Assembly: GCF_002234595.1 (NCBI RefSeq)
Contig: NZ_NMUL01000023.1
Coordinates: 186,001-250,000 of the forward strand
Reading direction: 5' to 3'
From: Amycolatopsis vastitatis
Lineage (GTDB): Bacteria; Actinomycetota; Actinomycetes; Mycobacteriales; Pseudonocardiaceae
Length of the DNA stretch: 64,000 nt
The position numbers were made by a program, and so were the translations under genes. Below are positions 48,842-58,832 of the stretch, one piece after another. The first letter of the stretch is position 1; each line of letters starts with the position of its first letter. Under the pieces are notes generated by a model. That model saw nothing but the letters and a program-made list of their open reading frames with translations. It did no database searches and was not told the DNA's origin.

Positions 48842-49924
48842 TCAGCCCGCCGCGCGGAGCCGTTCCGCGATCTGCTCCGGCGTCGCGTCGTTGATCCACA
48901 CCGCCATGCCCGACTCGGACCCCGCCAGGTACTTGAGCTTGTCCTTCGCGCGCAGCACGGAGAACAGCTCCAGGTGGAGCCAGCCGAGGTCGCGGTCGCG
49001 GTGCACCGGCGCCTGGTGCCACGCCGCGATGTACGGCAGCGGCCGGTCGTACAGCGCGTCGCAGCGGCGCAGCACGTCCAGGTAGACGTCGGCGAAGTCG
49101 TCGCGCTCGGCGTCGGTCAGCGCGGGGAGGTCCGGGACCTGCCGGTGGGGCACGATCTGGACCTGGACCGGCCAGCGGGCGGCCGGCGGCACGTACGCCG
49201 TCCAGTACTCGCCGGAAGCCACCACGCGCGCGCCGGACTTGCGTTCGGCCGCCAGGACGTCGCCGAGCACCGGGCGGCCGTGTTCGGCCTGGTAGGCGCG
49301 GGCGACTTCGAGCATGCGCTCGGTCTTCGGCGTGACGAACGGGTAGCCGTAGATCTGCCCGTGCGGGTGCGACAGCGTGACGCCGATTTCCTCGCCGCGG
49401 TTCTCGAACGGGAAGACCTGCTCCACCCCGGGCACCTCGGACAGCCCGGCCGTGCGGTCCGCCCACGCGTCCATCACGGCCCGCACCTGCTTCGCGCTCA
49501 GCTGGCCGAAGGAACCGTCGTGGTTGCTGGTGAAGCAGACGACCTCGCAGCGGCCGCGGCCGGGCCGCACCGGCACCAGCCCGAAACCATCCACAGTGGA
49601 CGGTTCGCCGACGACGTCCTCGGCGAAGGAGGGGAACCGGTTCTCGAAGACGACGACGTCGTAGTCGCTTTCCGGGATCTCGCTCGGTTTGCCGGGCTTG
49701 CTCGGGCACAGCGGGCAGAGGTCCGCGGGTGGCTTGTAGGTCCGCGTCTGCCGGTGTGCGGCCATCGCGACCCATTCACCCGTCAGGGGGTCCAGCCGGA
49801 TCTCCGACGCGGCCGAAACCGGCGGCAGGTCGCGGGTGTCCTCGGCGACGCGGTCGGGCGCGCCGGGCTGGTCGAAGTAGATGATCTCCCGGCCGTCGGC
49901 CAGGTGTCGTACGGTGCGCTTCAC
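48842..49924 (-). CDS. galT: Galactose-1-phosphate uridylyltransferase
   Basis: 360 residues. Zinc-binding CPLCPS, VVVFENRFPSF, CFTSNHDGSF, GVTLSHPHGQIYGYPF (HPHGQ; the His takes the UMP) and WHQAPVHRDRDLGWLHLELF. Leloir pathway enzyme using UDP-glucose. ATG 49924 overlaps the stop of the DeoR gene, so the pair is coupled. Confidence 0.96.
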   Translation of the reverse strand: MKRTVRHLADGREIIYFDQPGAPDRVAEDTRDLPPVSAASEIRLDPLTGEWVAMAAHRQTRTYKPPADLCPLCPSKPGKPSEIPESDYDVVVFENRFPSFAEDVVGEPSTVDGFGLVPVRPGRGRCEVVCFTSNHDGSFGQLSAKQVRAVMDAWADRTAGLSEVPGVEQVFPFENRGEEIGVTLSHPHGQIYGYPFVTPKTERMLEVARAYQAEHGRPVLGDVLAAERKSGARVVASGEYWTAYVPPAARWPVQVQIVPHRQVPDLPALTDAERDDFADVYLDVLRRCDALYDRPLPYIAAWHQAPVHRDRDLGWLHLELFSVLRAKDKLKYLAGSESGMAVWINDATPEQIAERLRAAG

Positions 49925-50721
49925 GCTTCTTGGGCCTCGTCCGTCTCCGCCGTCTCGGCGATCATGAGTTCTCCCGCCCGTTCGGCGAGTATTTCCTTGG
50001 CCTCGTCGGAAATCCCGTCATCGGTGACGACGACGTCGGCCTCGTCCAGGTCGGCGATCGTGGAGATCCCGACGGTGCCCCATTTGGTGTGGTCGGCGAG
50101 CACGACCAGCTTGCGCCCGGCCTCGACCAGCGCGCGGTCGGTCTCGCTCTCGGTGAGGTTCGGCGTCGTGAACCCCGGCCCGTCGGCCATCCCGTGCACC
50201 CCGAGGAAGACGGCGTCGAGGTGCAGCGACCGCAGGCTGTGCACGGCGACCGGCCCGACCAGCGCGTCCGACGGCGTCCGCACCCCGCCGGTGAGCACGA
50301 CCGTGCGATCCGGCTGCGTCGACCCGCGGAGCACGTCCGCGACCTGGATCGAGTTGGTCACGATGGTGAGGCCGGGGATGGCGTCGAGGGCCCGCGCCAG
50401 CGTCCACGTGGTCGTGCCGGCGGAGATGCCGATCGCGGTGCCGGGCCGGACGAGCGTCGAGGCGAGCTCGGCGATGGCTTCCTTCTGCGCCCGCTGGCGC
50501 ACGGACTTGGCCTCGAACCCGGGTTCGTCGGTGCTCTTGCCGACGACCGAGGTGGCGCCGCCGTAGACCTTCTCGACGAGCCCGCGCCCGGCGAGGACGT
50601 CGAGGTCGCGACGCACCGTCATATCGGACACGCCCAGCCTGGTGACGAGGTCACTCACCCGGACCGCACCGGTCCGGCGTGCCTCTTCCAGGATCACCGC
50701 CTGTCGCTGACGCGCCAGCAC
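49921..50721 (-). CDS. DeoR-family transcriptional regulator of galactose genes
   Basis: 266 residues. HTH: RQRQAVILEEARRTGAVRVS, RLGVSDMTVRRDLDVLAGRG; sugar-phosphate sensor: PGTAIGISAGTTTWTLARAL, GGVRTPSDALVGPVAV, VVLADHTKWG. First gene of a galR-like/galT operon, probably relieved by a galactose phosphate. The 50722-50950 gap upstream holds its promoter region and no other gene I can support. Confidence 0.92.
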   Translation of the reverse strand: MLARQRQAVILEEARRTGAVRVSDLVTRLGVSDMTVRRDLDVLAGRGLVEKVYGGATSVVGKSTDEPGFEAKSVRQRAQKEAIAELASTLVRPGTAIGISAGTTTWTLARALDAIPGLTIVTNSIQVADVLRGSTQPDRTVVLTGGVRTPSDALVGPVAVHSLRSLHLDAVFLGVHGMADGPGFTTPNLTESETDRALVEAGRKLVVLADHTKWGTVGISTIADLDEADVVVTDDGISDEAKEILAERAGELMIAETAETDEAQEA

Positions 50722-50950
50722 CGTTCAACTCCGTCCGTCCACACCTCAACCACACAAAATCCTACACGATTCAACACAAGATCCGCAGGGTCAGTGCGGG
50801 TGAAATTCGAAACAGCAGGTCACGACGCAGGCAGGAGATGGGGTGCCACGCTCCAGACGAACAACCCCACCACCGGCGTCACGAGCGCAACCCCAGGAGC
50901 AGCCACGCGCCGGCAAGCAAGAACAGTGGCCGACGGGGGCCGAGAATGGT

Positions 50951-52360
50951 TCAGCCGGGCGCCCCCGGCAGCCGGATCGTCATCAACGCGCCACCTTCAG
51001 GAGCCCTAGAGGCGTACACCGCCCCGCCGTGCCGCTCGGCCGCGTGTTTCACGATCGCCAGCCCGAGGCCCGAACCGGGCAGCGTCCGGGCCTCCGACGA
51101 GCGGTAGAAGCGGTCGAACACCTTGGGCAGGTCCTCTTCGGCAATGCCCGGGCCGGCGTCCGCGACCTCGACGACCGCGGTGCCGTCGCCGAGCGGGTAG
51201 AGCCGCACCCAGACCGTCGAGTCCGGCGGCGAGAACTTCACCGCGTTGTCCAGCAGGTTCAGCACCGCGCGCTCAATCGAGCTGTTGTCGCCGGTGAGCA
51301 CCCACGGCTGCAGCGAGACGTCGAAGTTGATCTCGCCCGCGCGCCGCCGGGCCCGGTCGAGCGCCCGTTCGACGACGTCCAGCAGCTCGACGCGTTCGAA
51401 GCGTTCGCGCGGCTCGTCCTGGCGCGCGAGCTCGACCAGGTCGCCGATGAGCTGGGTCAGCTCATCGAGCTGGCCGCTGATGTCCGCGACGATGTCGACG
51501 CGGTCCTCGTTCGGCAGCGGCGGCGCGCCCGGCTTGCTCGCGGCGAGCAGCAGCTCGAGGTTGGTGCGCAGCGACGTCAACGGTGTCCGCAGCTCGTGCC
51601 CGGCGTCCGCGACCAGCTGGCGCTGGCGTTCCTGCGAGTCAGCGACCGTGCCGAGCATGGTGTTGAAGGTCTGGGTGAGGCGCGCGAGCTCGTCGTCGCC
51701 GCTGACCGGGATCGGCCGCAGGTCGCCGGTCTTGGCGACGCGCTCGGCGGCCGACGTCAGCCGGTCGACCGGACGCAGGCCGGCACGCGCCACCGCGGTG
51801 CCCGCCGCGGCGGCGACCAGGATGCCCGCGCCGCCGATCAGGAACAGCACCAGGGCGAGCTCGTTCAGCGTGCGTTTGGTCGGGCCCATCGACTGGGCGA
51901 GCACGATCGCCTCGCCGTGCCCGGACGGCAGCGCGACCACGCGGCTGTCGGTGCGGAAGTCGGTCCGCAAGGACTCCGGCGAATCGCCGTTGGCGACGTT
52001 CAGCTCGCGCTGGTCGAACGGCGGCGCCGAACTCGACAGCGGATAGGTCATCACGGCGTGCTGGACGTCGGGCGCGGCGTTGAGCTGCCCGATCTGCAGG
52101 TCGGCGCTGGCGAGGAACGCGCCGGGGACCTGCCGCAGCTCGGTCTGCACCTGCGGCGAGTCGACCGCCGCCTGGGCGCGCGCCATGAGGCCGTCGTCCA
52201 GCTGCTGGTACAGGTTGCTGCGCACGACCATGTACGCGCCGATCGACACCAGCGCGACGGCGCCGGCGACGCAGGCGGCGGCGAGCAGCGTCACCCGGCC
52301 GCGCAGCGAGAACCGGCGCGTCCCCCAGCGCGTGCCGTGGGGATCGCCGGGTTCGGTCAC
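50951..52360 (-). CDS. mprB: Sensor histidine kinase MprB-like
   Basis: 469 residues from GTG 52360 (GTGA overlap with mprA); a frame extending to 52501 is inside mprA. TM1 GRVTLLAAACVAGAVALVSI, ~130-residue external sensor domain, TM2 ELALVLFLIGGAGILVAAAA, HAMP, H box VADAGHELRTPLTSLR, N box LNLLDNAVKFSP, G boxes DAGPGIAEED and GSGLGLAIVKH. MprAB senses envelope stress and controls pepD in mycobacteria. Confidence 0.94.
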   Translation of the reverse strand: MTEPGDPHGTRWGTRRFSLRGRVTLLAAACVAGAVALVSIGAYMVVRSNLYQQLDDGLMARAQAAVDSPQVQTELRQVPGAFLASADLQIGQLNAAPDVQHAVMTYPLSSSAPPFDQRELNVANGDSPESLRTDFRTDSRVVALPSGHGEAIVLAQSMGPTKRTLNELALVLFLIGGAGILVAAAAGTAVARAGLRPVDRLTSAAERVAKTGDLRPIPVSGDDELARLTQTFNTMLGTVADSQERQRQLVADAGHELRTPLTSLRTNLELLLAASKPGAPPLPNEDRVDIVADISGQLDELTQLIGDLVELARQDEPRERFERVELLDVVERALDRARRRAGEINFDVSLQPWVLTGDNSSIERAVLNLLDNAVKFSPPDSTVWVRLYPLGDGTAVVEVADAGPGIAEEDLPKVFDRFYRSSEARTLPGSGLGLAIVKHAAERHGGAVYASRAPEGGALMTIRLPGAPG

Positions 52361-53049
52361 GGCGGGGTTTCCCTCAGGACGTACCCCACTCCCCGCACCG
52401 TGTGGATCAGCCTCGGCTCCCCCTCCGCCTCCGTCTTGCGGCGCAAATAGCCGACGTAGACCTCCAGTGCGTTGCCCGACGTCGGGAAGTCGTAACCCCA
52501 TACTTCCTCCAGGATCCGGCCACGCGTGAGGACGTGCTTCGGGTAGGAAAGGAACAGTTCCAGCAGGGCGAACTCGGTGCGGGTCAGGCTGATCTCGCGG
52601 CCGCCGCGGCGGACCTCCCGCGTGCCGGGGTCGAGGGTCAGGTCCGCGAAGGACAGGGCCTCCGACGCCTGGCCGTTCTGGCCCTCCGGGACGGCACGGC
52701 GCAGCAGCGCCCGCAGCCGGGCGAGCAGCTCCTCGAGCGCGAACGGCTTCGGCAGGTAGTCGTCGGCGCCGGCGTCCAGCCCCGACACGCGGTCGGACAC
52801 GGTGTCACGGGCGGTGAGCACGAGGATCGGCAGGTCGTCGCCGGTGCTGCGCAGGCGGCGGGCCACCTCGAGGCCGTCGAGCCGGGGCATCATGACGTCC
52901 AGGACCATCGCGTCCGGCCGGTCGGCGATGATCGCCTCCAGGGCCTGCGCACCGTCGCTCGCCAGCTGGACCTGGTAACCGTTGAACTCCAGGGACCGCC
53001 GGAGCGACTCACGGACGGCGCGGTCGTCGTCCACCACTAGGATGCGCAT
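52357..53049 (-). CDS. mprA: OmpR-family response regulator MprA-like
   Basis: 230 residues. ILVVDDDRAVRESLRRSLEF, AMVLDVMMPRLDGLEVA (phospho-Asp), PKPFALEELLARLRALLR, and a winged-helix ending VYVGYLRRKTEAEGEPRLIH then TVRGVGYVLRE. Coupled to mprB. Expected to bind promoters of stress genes including pepD. Confidence 0.95.
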   Translation of the reverse strand: MRILVVDDDRAVRESLRRSLEFNGYQVQLASDGAQALEAIIADRPDAMVLDVMMPRLDGLEVARRLRSTGDDLPILVLTARDTVSDRVSGLDAGADDYLPKPFALEELLARLRALLRRAVPEGQNGQASEALSFADLTLDPGTREVRRGGREISLTRTEFALLELFLSYPKHVLTRGRILEEVWGYDFPTSGNALEVYVGYLRRKTEAEGEPRLIHTVRGVGYVLRETPP

Positions 53050-53115
53050 GCCGCTAGTTTTACGCAGCGTGCTGAGACCCGCCTAAGAACACACGCAGAA
53101 CTCACAAAGGATTTC

Positions 53116-53724
53116 TCAGTCGGGACCGCGCGCGACCGGGGCGTTCCAGCGCCGCCAGAGCGCGAGCATCCTGACGGTGACCACGACGGCGGCGGCGACA
53201 ACGGTCACCGGCCCTTCCGGCAGTCGCACAGTGTGACCGACGGCGACGAGCACCGAGCCGGCCAGCGCGGCGACGGCGTAAATCTCCTTCCGCAGGACGA
53301 GCGGTATTTCCCGGAGCAGGAGATCGCGCACGGCCCCGCCGCCGATGCCGGTCGTCATCCCGATCAGACACGCGGCGTAGACGGTCGCGCCGGCGTTGAG
53401 CGCGATGGTCGTCCCGGCGGTGGCGAAGACACCGAGCCCGAGCGCGTCCGCGAGCAGCACGCCCCGCCGCAGCCGCGCGACCTGCGGGTGGAAGACGAAG
53501 ACGAGCAGAGCCGTCCCGGCGCAGACGGCGAGGTAGAGCCAGTTCCGCAGGGTCGTGGGCGGGTGGATGCCGAGCAGGACGTCCCGGATGACGCCGCCGC
53601 CGAGCGCGGTGGTGAGCCCGACGACGACAACACCGAAGACATCGAGCCGAGCCCGCACGGCGGCGAGCGCCCCGGACGCCGCGAAGGCGACGAGCCCGAC
53701 GAACTCCAGGCCGGTGAGCAGCAT
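53116..53724 (-). CDS. Trimeric intracellular cation (TRIC/UPF0126) channel-like protein
   Basis: 202 residues with two internal repeats: GLTTALGGGVIRDVLLG and GMTTGIGGGAVRDLLLRE, each carrying the GGGxxRD signature, and seven helices in all. The family forms cation channels or transporters. Its ATG is one base from the stop of the upstream regulator gene (53725), so they probably share a transcript. Confidence 0.92.
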   Translation of the reverse strand: MLLTGLEFVGLVAFAASGALAAVRARLDVFGVVVVGLTTALGGGVIRDVLLGIHPPTTLRNWLYLAVCAGTALLVFVFHPQVARLRRGVLLADALGLGVFATAGTTIALNAGATVYAACLIGMTTGIGGGAVRDLLLREIPLVLRKEIYAVAALAGSVLVAVGHTVRLPEGPVTVVAAAVVVTVRMLALWRRWNAPVARGPD

Positions 53725-54378
53725 TTATTGGTCGAGGAGTCCACCGCGGTAGGCCAGCAGCGCGGCCTGCACCCGGTTGGCCGCGCCGATCTTGGAGAGC
53801 ACGGCGGAGACGTACCCCTTGACGGTGGCTTCGGAGAGGTGAAGGCGCCCGCCGATCTCGGCGTTGCTCAGTCCTTGGCCGATCAGGGCAACGACCTCGC
53901 GTTCGCGTTCGGAGAGTGAGGCAAGCAGCTTGCGGGCGGGCTGAGCAGCGCGTTGTTCGTCCCGATGGGACTGAACCATCCGCGCGGCAACGCCCGGATC
54001 GAGCACGGCACCGCCCCTGGCCAGGTCCCTGACCGCGCGGAGCAGCGCCGCCGGGTCGATGTCTTTCAGCAGGAAGCCGTTGGCCCCGAGCCGCAGGGCG
54101 AGGCTGACGTACTCGTCGATGTCGAAGGTGGTCAGCATGGCGACGGTGGGCGGATCGGGCAGGGCGAGGATGGCCCGCAGCGCGCGAATGCCGTCGTCGG
54201 GAGCCCGCATCTTGATGTCGAGAAGCGCCACGTCCGGGTGATACCGCCGAGCGACCTCCACCGCGGACCTGCCATCGCTCGCCTCGCCCACGATCTCGAT
54301 GTCCTGGGCCCCGGACATCATCGCGCGCAGCCCCGAGCGCACCAGTTCCTCGTCGTCGGCGAACATGAGCTTGATCAA
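53725..54378 (-). CDS. NarL/LuxR-family response regulator
   Basis: TTG 54378 is preferred because GGAGGG lies five bases upstream; an alternative TTG at 54393 adds five residues. Receiver: LMFADDEELVRSGLRAMMSG, VALLDIKMRAPDGI-like segment (DVALLDIKMRAPDDG). C-terminal HTH: LSEREREVVALIGQGLSNAE, LSEATVKGYVSAVLSKI. The sensor kinase that normally accompanies it is not adjacent; upstream (54394-54622) I see no gene, then decayed DNA begins. Confidence 0.92.
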   Translation of the reverse strand: MIKLMFADDEELVRSGLRAMMSGAQDIEIVGEASDGRSAVEVARRYHPDVALLDIKMRAPDDGIRALRAILALPDPPTVAMLTTFDIDEYVSLALRLGANGFLLKDIDPAALLRAVRDLARGGAVLDPGVAARMVQSHRDEQRAAQPARKLLASLSEREREVVALIGQGLSNAEIGGRLHLSEATVKGYVSAVLSKIGAANRVQAALLAYRGGLLDQ

Positions 54379-54622
54379 CGAAGCCCTCCGCAACAGCCGG
54401 TGGGAGCGGCTCCCCGCGTCCCGTTAACGAAGGTTACCTACTGTTGTTCAGCAGTTCGAAACCAGACACGACCAGGTGACCGACTGGTCCGTCCAGGTCA
54501 GGTGCGGTACGTGGTCCGGCTTGGGGTACCGGGGCGTCGACCAGGGGTAGAGAACCACTCACCTGGGTGACGACGACCGTCGGGCAAGGTGGCCTGGCAT
54601 GCCCTCAGAGGGCACTCAAATC

Positions 54623-56160
54623 CTAGACGCGCACCTTCCGGACGCCGACCAGGCCGCCGAAGTCGACCTCGGCTTCGAGTCGTCCACCTGCCTTGACCCG
54701 CCCCATGCCGAACGCCGCGGTCAGCACTCGATCGCGGTGGCATAGTTGCCCGCGCCTTGTGAACCGGCTGTTCGTGGCTCGAACCTGGCCGCCGGCCGGT
54801 CCGGCACCAGCGCCGCGAGAAACGGTGATGGGCTGTTGGGCCGGCCGACGTCCCTGTGCGCGGCGTAGGAATACTCCAACCGATGCCTGGCCCGGGTGAC
54901 GGCGACGTAGAGCAGGCGGCGTTCCTCTTCGACGGCGGCCGGTGTGTTCGCATGAACGATGGGCATGAACCCCTTGGTCAGGCCAGGCAGGAAAACGACG
55001 TCCCATTCAAGCCCCTTTGCCTTGTGCATCGTGGCCAGAGTGACGACGTCCTCCAGCCGTGGCGCGTGATCGGCCTCGGCGCGACGGCGGAGTTCATCGG
55101 AAAGCGCCAGTGCGGACCCAGCGACCTCGACCGGCATCCGCTCAACCAGCCGGAAGAGCGTGTTCAGGTTGTCCACCGGACACGTGCCGGACCGAGCCGC
55201 GCCGGGCGGACATCAGGGTTGCAGCCAAGTGTTCCCAGGATGGTTCGCAGCGTTGCCGCCCCGGGTTCGTCCGGCGCCGCTATCGCGTGGTCCATGAGCG
55301 CTTCGAGCGCTTGACGGATCTCGCTGATCTCGAAGAACTTCGTATCGTCGAAGACCTCGGCTCGAATACCTGCCTTCGTGAGTCGCTCCCGCACCTTCGC
55401 GGTCTGGCTGTTGGTCCTGACCAGCACGGCGATTTCGGCAGCGGGGATTCCACCACCGAGCAGATCGGTGATCCGGTCGGCGAATCCGTCCAGCTCACCG
55501 GCCTCGTCGTCGTACTCACGGCGCACTGGTTCCGGACCGTCCGGCCGCTGGCCTTCCAGCTTCACCCCGGTGGAACTGTGGGCCATCAGTTTGTTCGCCG
55601 CGGCGACGATCTGTGGCGTAGACCGGTAGTCGCGGTTCAGCGCCGACTACCGTGACGTTGTCCCGAGCGCCGAGCCAGGCGGACAGCAGGCGTTCCTGCG
55701 ACGGATCGGTGTCCTGGTCTTCGTCCACCACGAAGCAGCTGTACTGGGCGCGGATCTTGGCCGCGATGTCGCTGTTCCCTTCGAGAAGGACCGAGCATTG
55801 CTCGATCACGTCGTCGAAGTCGAGGACGGCCTGGTTCCGCTTCGCTGCCTCGTACCGTTCGAACGCCGCCGCCAGTTCCTCCGCCGGACGCACACCTGAG
55901 CGGCCCGCCGCTTTGGCCGCGTCCGGGTACTCCGCGGGGCTGAGCCGACGGCGTTCGCCCACTGGATCTCGTTCCGGAGCGCCGCCACGTCCGTGTCGTA
56001 ACGGCCACGGATCCCTGCGACAGGACCCGCCGGAGGACGTCGTTCTGATCGTCGAGCACCGTCAGTTTGCCACCAGGCAAACCGGCGTCAGGCCAGAAGT
56101 GGCCGAGCTGACGCATCGCCACGGCGTGAAAAGTACGGGCTTGCACCGCCACCCTCAGTT
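54623..56160 (-). pseudogene. Decayed UvrD/PcrA-type superfamily I helicase
   Basis: Pieces in several frames keep helicase order: VQARTFHAVAMRQLGHFWPD (near 56100), AVLDFDDVIEQ and CFVVDEDQDTDPSQERLLSA (motif II, near 55720), NRDYRSTPQIVAAANKL (motif IV, near 55630), AEIAVLVRTNSQTAKVRERL, VVTLATMHKAKGLEWDVVFL (motif V, near 55010), EERRLLYVAVTRARHRLEYS (motif VI), and a C-terminal VLTAAFGMGRVKAGGRLEAE KOW-like tail ending at 54623. At least four frame breaks and an internal deletion (near 55170) separate them. The Walker A N-terminus is missing, cut off at ~56150 where opposite-strand DNA begins. Non-functional. Confidence 0.8.
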
Positions 56161-56398
56161 CGGCCACATCCGCGGCGCCCACCCGGTTACCGCAAGCCCG
56201 TCCGGTTCGCACCGGATCGACGTGCGCCGCATCGAAATCCCGGTGCTGGACCTGGACCGGCAACGGCTTCTGGGCGAGGCGTTCCGCCGGATCTCGGCCT
56301 TCCAGACCGCCCTGCAGCAGCTTTCCGATCTCGGTGCCGACCTGGCGGTCACCTTGGCGGAAGCCCTCGCCGGCGGAGGTGTGGAACCAGCAAGTTGA
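56160..56398 (+). pseudogene. C-terminal remnant of an N6-DNA methylase / specificity-type restriction gene
   Basis: The plus-strand frame ending at 56398 reads HRIDVRRIEIPVLDLDRQR, then LLGEAFRRISAFQTALQQLS and DLGADLAVTLAEALAGG. This is the pattern of the extreme C-terminus of bacterial N6-DNA methylase/S-type proteins (an I-P-x-L-xxx-xQR motif then a long coiled-coil helix). The sequence before 56160 belongs to the opposite-strand helicase remnant, so only the tail is left. It marks a second, lost restriction-modification gene in this island. Confidence 0.6.
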
Positions 56399-56408
56399 CA
56401 TCCACGCC

Positions 56409-58529
56409 TTACGGCAGGAACGGGCTCGGGTTGCCGCTCCACGACACCGCCAGCGCGTCACGAGCTCGGGTGCACGCGACGAAGAGCAGACAGCGTTCCT
56501 TGAGCAGATCGCTCTCGTGCTGCTTCACGTCGACTTCGGCGGGCGTGATCTCCTTCGCGAACGGCACCGCCTTGTCGTTCACCCCGACCACCGCGACGCA
56601 CTGGAACTCCAGACCTTTCATGGCGTGCATGCTCGCCAGCCGCACACCCTCGACGTCCGGTGCCGGCTGATCCCGGACGCGCACCGCCGGGATGCCATCG
56701 GTCTTGAGCTGGTCGTGCACCTTGTCCAGGGTCAGGTTGAACCGGGCGCAGACGGCGATCTCGGTCGAGCCCACGCCCTGCCCGATCCAGTCGCGCACGC
56801 GTTCCGACACTGCCGCGGCCTCGTCCTGTGCTGAGGAAAAGCCCGCGCTGGCCGGCCGTCTGCCGTGCAGCAGCGAGCGATAGCCGGCCAGGTTGTCCAC
56901 GCCGTCCCCGCCGAGATCGTCGACCGCGGTCCCGTCGATCACGGCGGTCGCCCACGCCAAGATCTCCGCGGTGCTGCGGTAGTTGATGCGCAGCCGGCTA
57001 CTGCGGCCGGTCACCGAGATCCCGACCGACCGCAGCGACACACGGGAATCGTAGATCCGCTGATGCGGGTCACCCGTGATGAACAGGTCGTCCGGGCCGG
57101 GCGTGACCGCGGCGCGCAGCACCCGCCACTGAGCCGGATGAAGATCCTGGGCTTCGTCGACGACGACGTGGTCGAAGCGGTGATTCTCGGACGTGCCGAG
57201 CAGTTCGGCAGCACTGTCGCAGATCTGCAGGTGCGTGGTGGTGCCCGCGGCCCGCTGCTCGGCGCGGAATTGGTCGATCGCCTGCCAGATCTGCTCACGT
57301 TGTGCCGTGCGCAGTGCCGCACCGCGACCATGACGTTCGACGCGGAGATAGTCCTCGCGGGTCTTCACATGTTGCGCGAGCACGACGTGGCGAAACTCTT
57401 GGGCCAGGAACTGCTCCGACCACGGCAGGTCGAGTTTTCGCGCGATCCGGCGCCAAATTTGACGTTCGTCGGCGTCGGTGATCGGCGACTGCGTCTGGCC
57501 GGAAGCGTCGCGGGCCACCCGGTTCGCGTAGGCATCCACAGTGGTTACTTGGACCCTGGCGAGCAGGCTCTCGTCATCGAGCAGCAAGGCGAGGTTCTCG
57601 CGCAGGGTCTTGGCCAGCGCATTGGTGAAGGTGGTGAGCAGAATCCGGCTGTCCGGGGAGCGGGACAGGAGGTGCTTGACCCGGTGCAGCGCCACAACCG
57701 TCTTGCCGGTACCCGGACCGCCGGTCACCTGCGCCGGCCCGTTGTAGGAAACCCGATACGCCACGCGTCGTTGCGACGGGTGCAGGAATACCCGCCACGC
57801 CGCGAACGGCTTCTCCAGGATCTCGGCGAGCTCGTCCGGGCTGGTGACCAGGGTGATCCGGCTCCGGGTGTTGATGATCGCCCGGGCGAGGCTGTCGTCG
57901 GTGTCGCTTTCCGCCGGACGCCGTTCGGCCACGACGTCGCGGTAGACGTCTTCGGGGGTGAATCCTTCGGCGAGGAACTGCAGCACCTCGAACTGGTCTT
58001 CGGGCAGTAGTCCGCCGAACGCCTCCAGCTGACTCTTGTCGGTCATCGCCCGCGCGGCACGCAGAACCCCGGCGTCGATCCCGAGGTCGCGCAGCACGGT
58101 GTCGGAGTGCTTCGCGAACAGCCGGGCCGGTGCCTGGCTCGCAGCCTGTTCCAACGGCGGGGTGAGCTGCTCGATGGCGACGACATTGCGAACCTCGACC
58201 GCCCGTGTCGCGGTGTTGACCGTGTAAAGCCGCTTCGCCGCCCACGTGTATGCGTCATCGTGCGGGACGACGTTGACCAGCAGGAAGATCTCACTTCCGT
58301 CGTCCGGTGCCAGCACGACCCCGCGCCAGAAGTCGGTGATGCGAATGGTCCGCATCCGCGGATCGCGCGCGTTGTCGACCGACTCCAGGTGCAGGCCCTT
58401 GTCCGCGTACAGTTCGGCGACGGTCAGTTCCTGGAATTTGCGCATCGCTTTCTTGACCCCGGCCTTGACCTGCCTCTCAAGGGTGTCGTAAGCATCCCAG
58501 AAAGTCTGTGCGAACCCGAGCTGCGGCAT
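56409..58529 (-). CDS. Superfamily I (UvrD-like) DNA/RNA helicase with toxin-like N-terminal domain
   Basis: 706 residues. The first ~100 residues (FWDAYDTLERQVKAGVKKAM ... MRTIRITDFWRGVVLAPDD) resemble a RelE/ParE-type fold. The motor has GGPGTGKTVVALHRVKHLL (Walker A), VVVDEAQDLHPAQW (II), FITGDPHQRIYDSR (III), RLRINYRSTAEILAW (IV), VRLASMHAMKGLEFQ (V) and LLFVACTRARDALAVSW (VI). It is intact, unlike its neighbour. The fusion type is common in actinomycete defence islands; whether it acts in repair or defence is not clear. It has its own transcript region before the toxin genes. Confidence 0.88.
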   Translation of the reverse strand: MPQLGFAQTFWDAYDTLERQVKAGVKKAMRKFQELTVAELYADKGLHLESVDNARDPRMRTIRITDFWRGVVLAPDDGSEIFLLVNVVPHDDAYTWAAKRLYTVNTATRAVEVRNVVAIEQLTPPLEQAASQAPARLFAKHSDTVLRDLGIDAGVLRAARAMTDKSQLEAFGGLLPEDQFEVLQFLAEGFTPEDVYRDVVAERRPAESDTDDSLARAIINTRSRITLVTSPDELAEILEKPFAAWRVFLHPSQRRVAYRVSYNGPAQVTGGPGTGKTVVALHRVKHLLSRSPDSRILLTTFTNALAKTLRENLALLLDDESLLARVQVTTVDAYANRVARDASGQTQSPITDADERQIWRRIARKLDLPWSEQFLAQEFRHVVLAQHVKTREDYLRVERHGRGAALRTAQREQIWQAIDQFRAEQRAAGTTTHLQICDSAAELLGTSENHRFDHVVVDEAQDLHPAQWRVLRAAVTPGPDDLFITGDPHQRIYDSRVSLRSVGISVTGRSSRLRINYRSTAEILAWATAVIDGTAVDDLGGDGVDNLAGYRSLLHGRRPASAGFSSAQDEAAAVSERVRDWIGQGVGSTEIAVCARFNLTLDKVHDQLKTDGIPAVRVRDQPAPDVEGVRLASMHAMKGLEFQCVAVVGVNDKAVPFAKEITPAEVDVKQHESDLLKERCLLFVACTRARDALAVSWSGNPSPFLP

Positions 58530-58562
58530 GGTCGTAAACCTTACCGACCCGATCGGAACAAG

Positions 58563-58832
58563 TCAGCTGTCTGCAAGTTCTTCCGCAGGCCACCTTGTCA
58601 GGAACGCGCCAAGGGCGTTGTCGATGAGAGCGCCTCGCACGGTGGGTTCGTGGCCGGCGCCGAGATGTTCTGTGAAGGCGTCCCCCAGGATGTCGATGAC
58701 CGCTTCCTGCTGCTCAAGCGTCGGCTTGCTTTGCTTCAGAAGGGCGCCCAGTAACTCAGGATCACGCTGACCCAGCAACTCGACTACAACGTCCCGGAAT
58801 TCCGCGGGAAGATCATCGAACATGGTGGTCAC
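58563..58832 (-). CDS. Probable immunity protein for the adjacent toxin (89 aa)
   Basis: A small acidic helical protein (MFDDLPAEFRDVVVELLGQR, LEQQEAVIDILGDAFTEHLG, ALIDNALGAFLTRWP). ATG 58832 overlaps the toxin gene stop by four bases, the usual toxin-immunity coupling. Immunity function is inferred from position and size only; no family is recognised. Confidence 0.65.
   Translation of the reverse strand: MTTMFDDLPAEFRDVVVELLGQRDPELLGALLKQSKPTLEQQEAVIDILGDAFTEHLGAGHEPTVRGALIDNALGAFLTRWPAEELADS

Noticed and set aside
47071..48894. 607-codon plus-strand frame opposite pepD
   Set aside because: Antisense to a clear HtrA protease with intact motifs; the translated product is Arg/Asp/Gly-rich low complexity, a GC-rich shadow frame.
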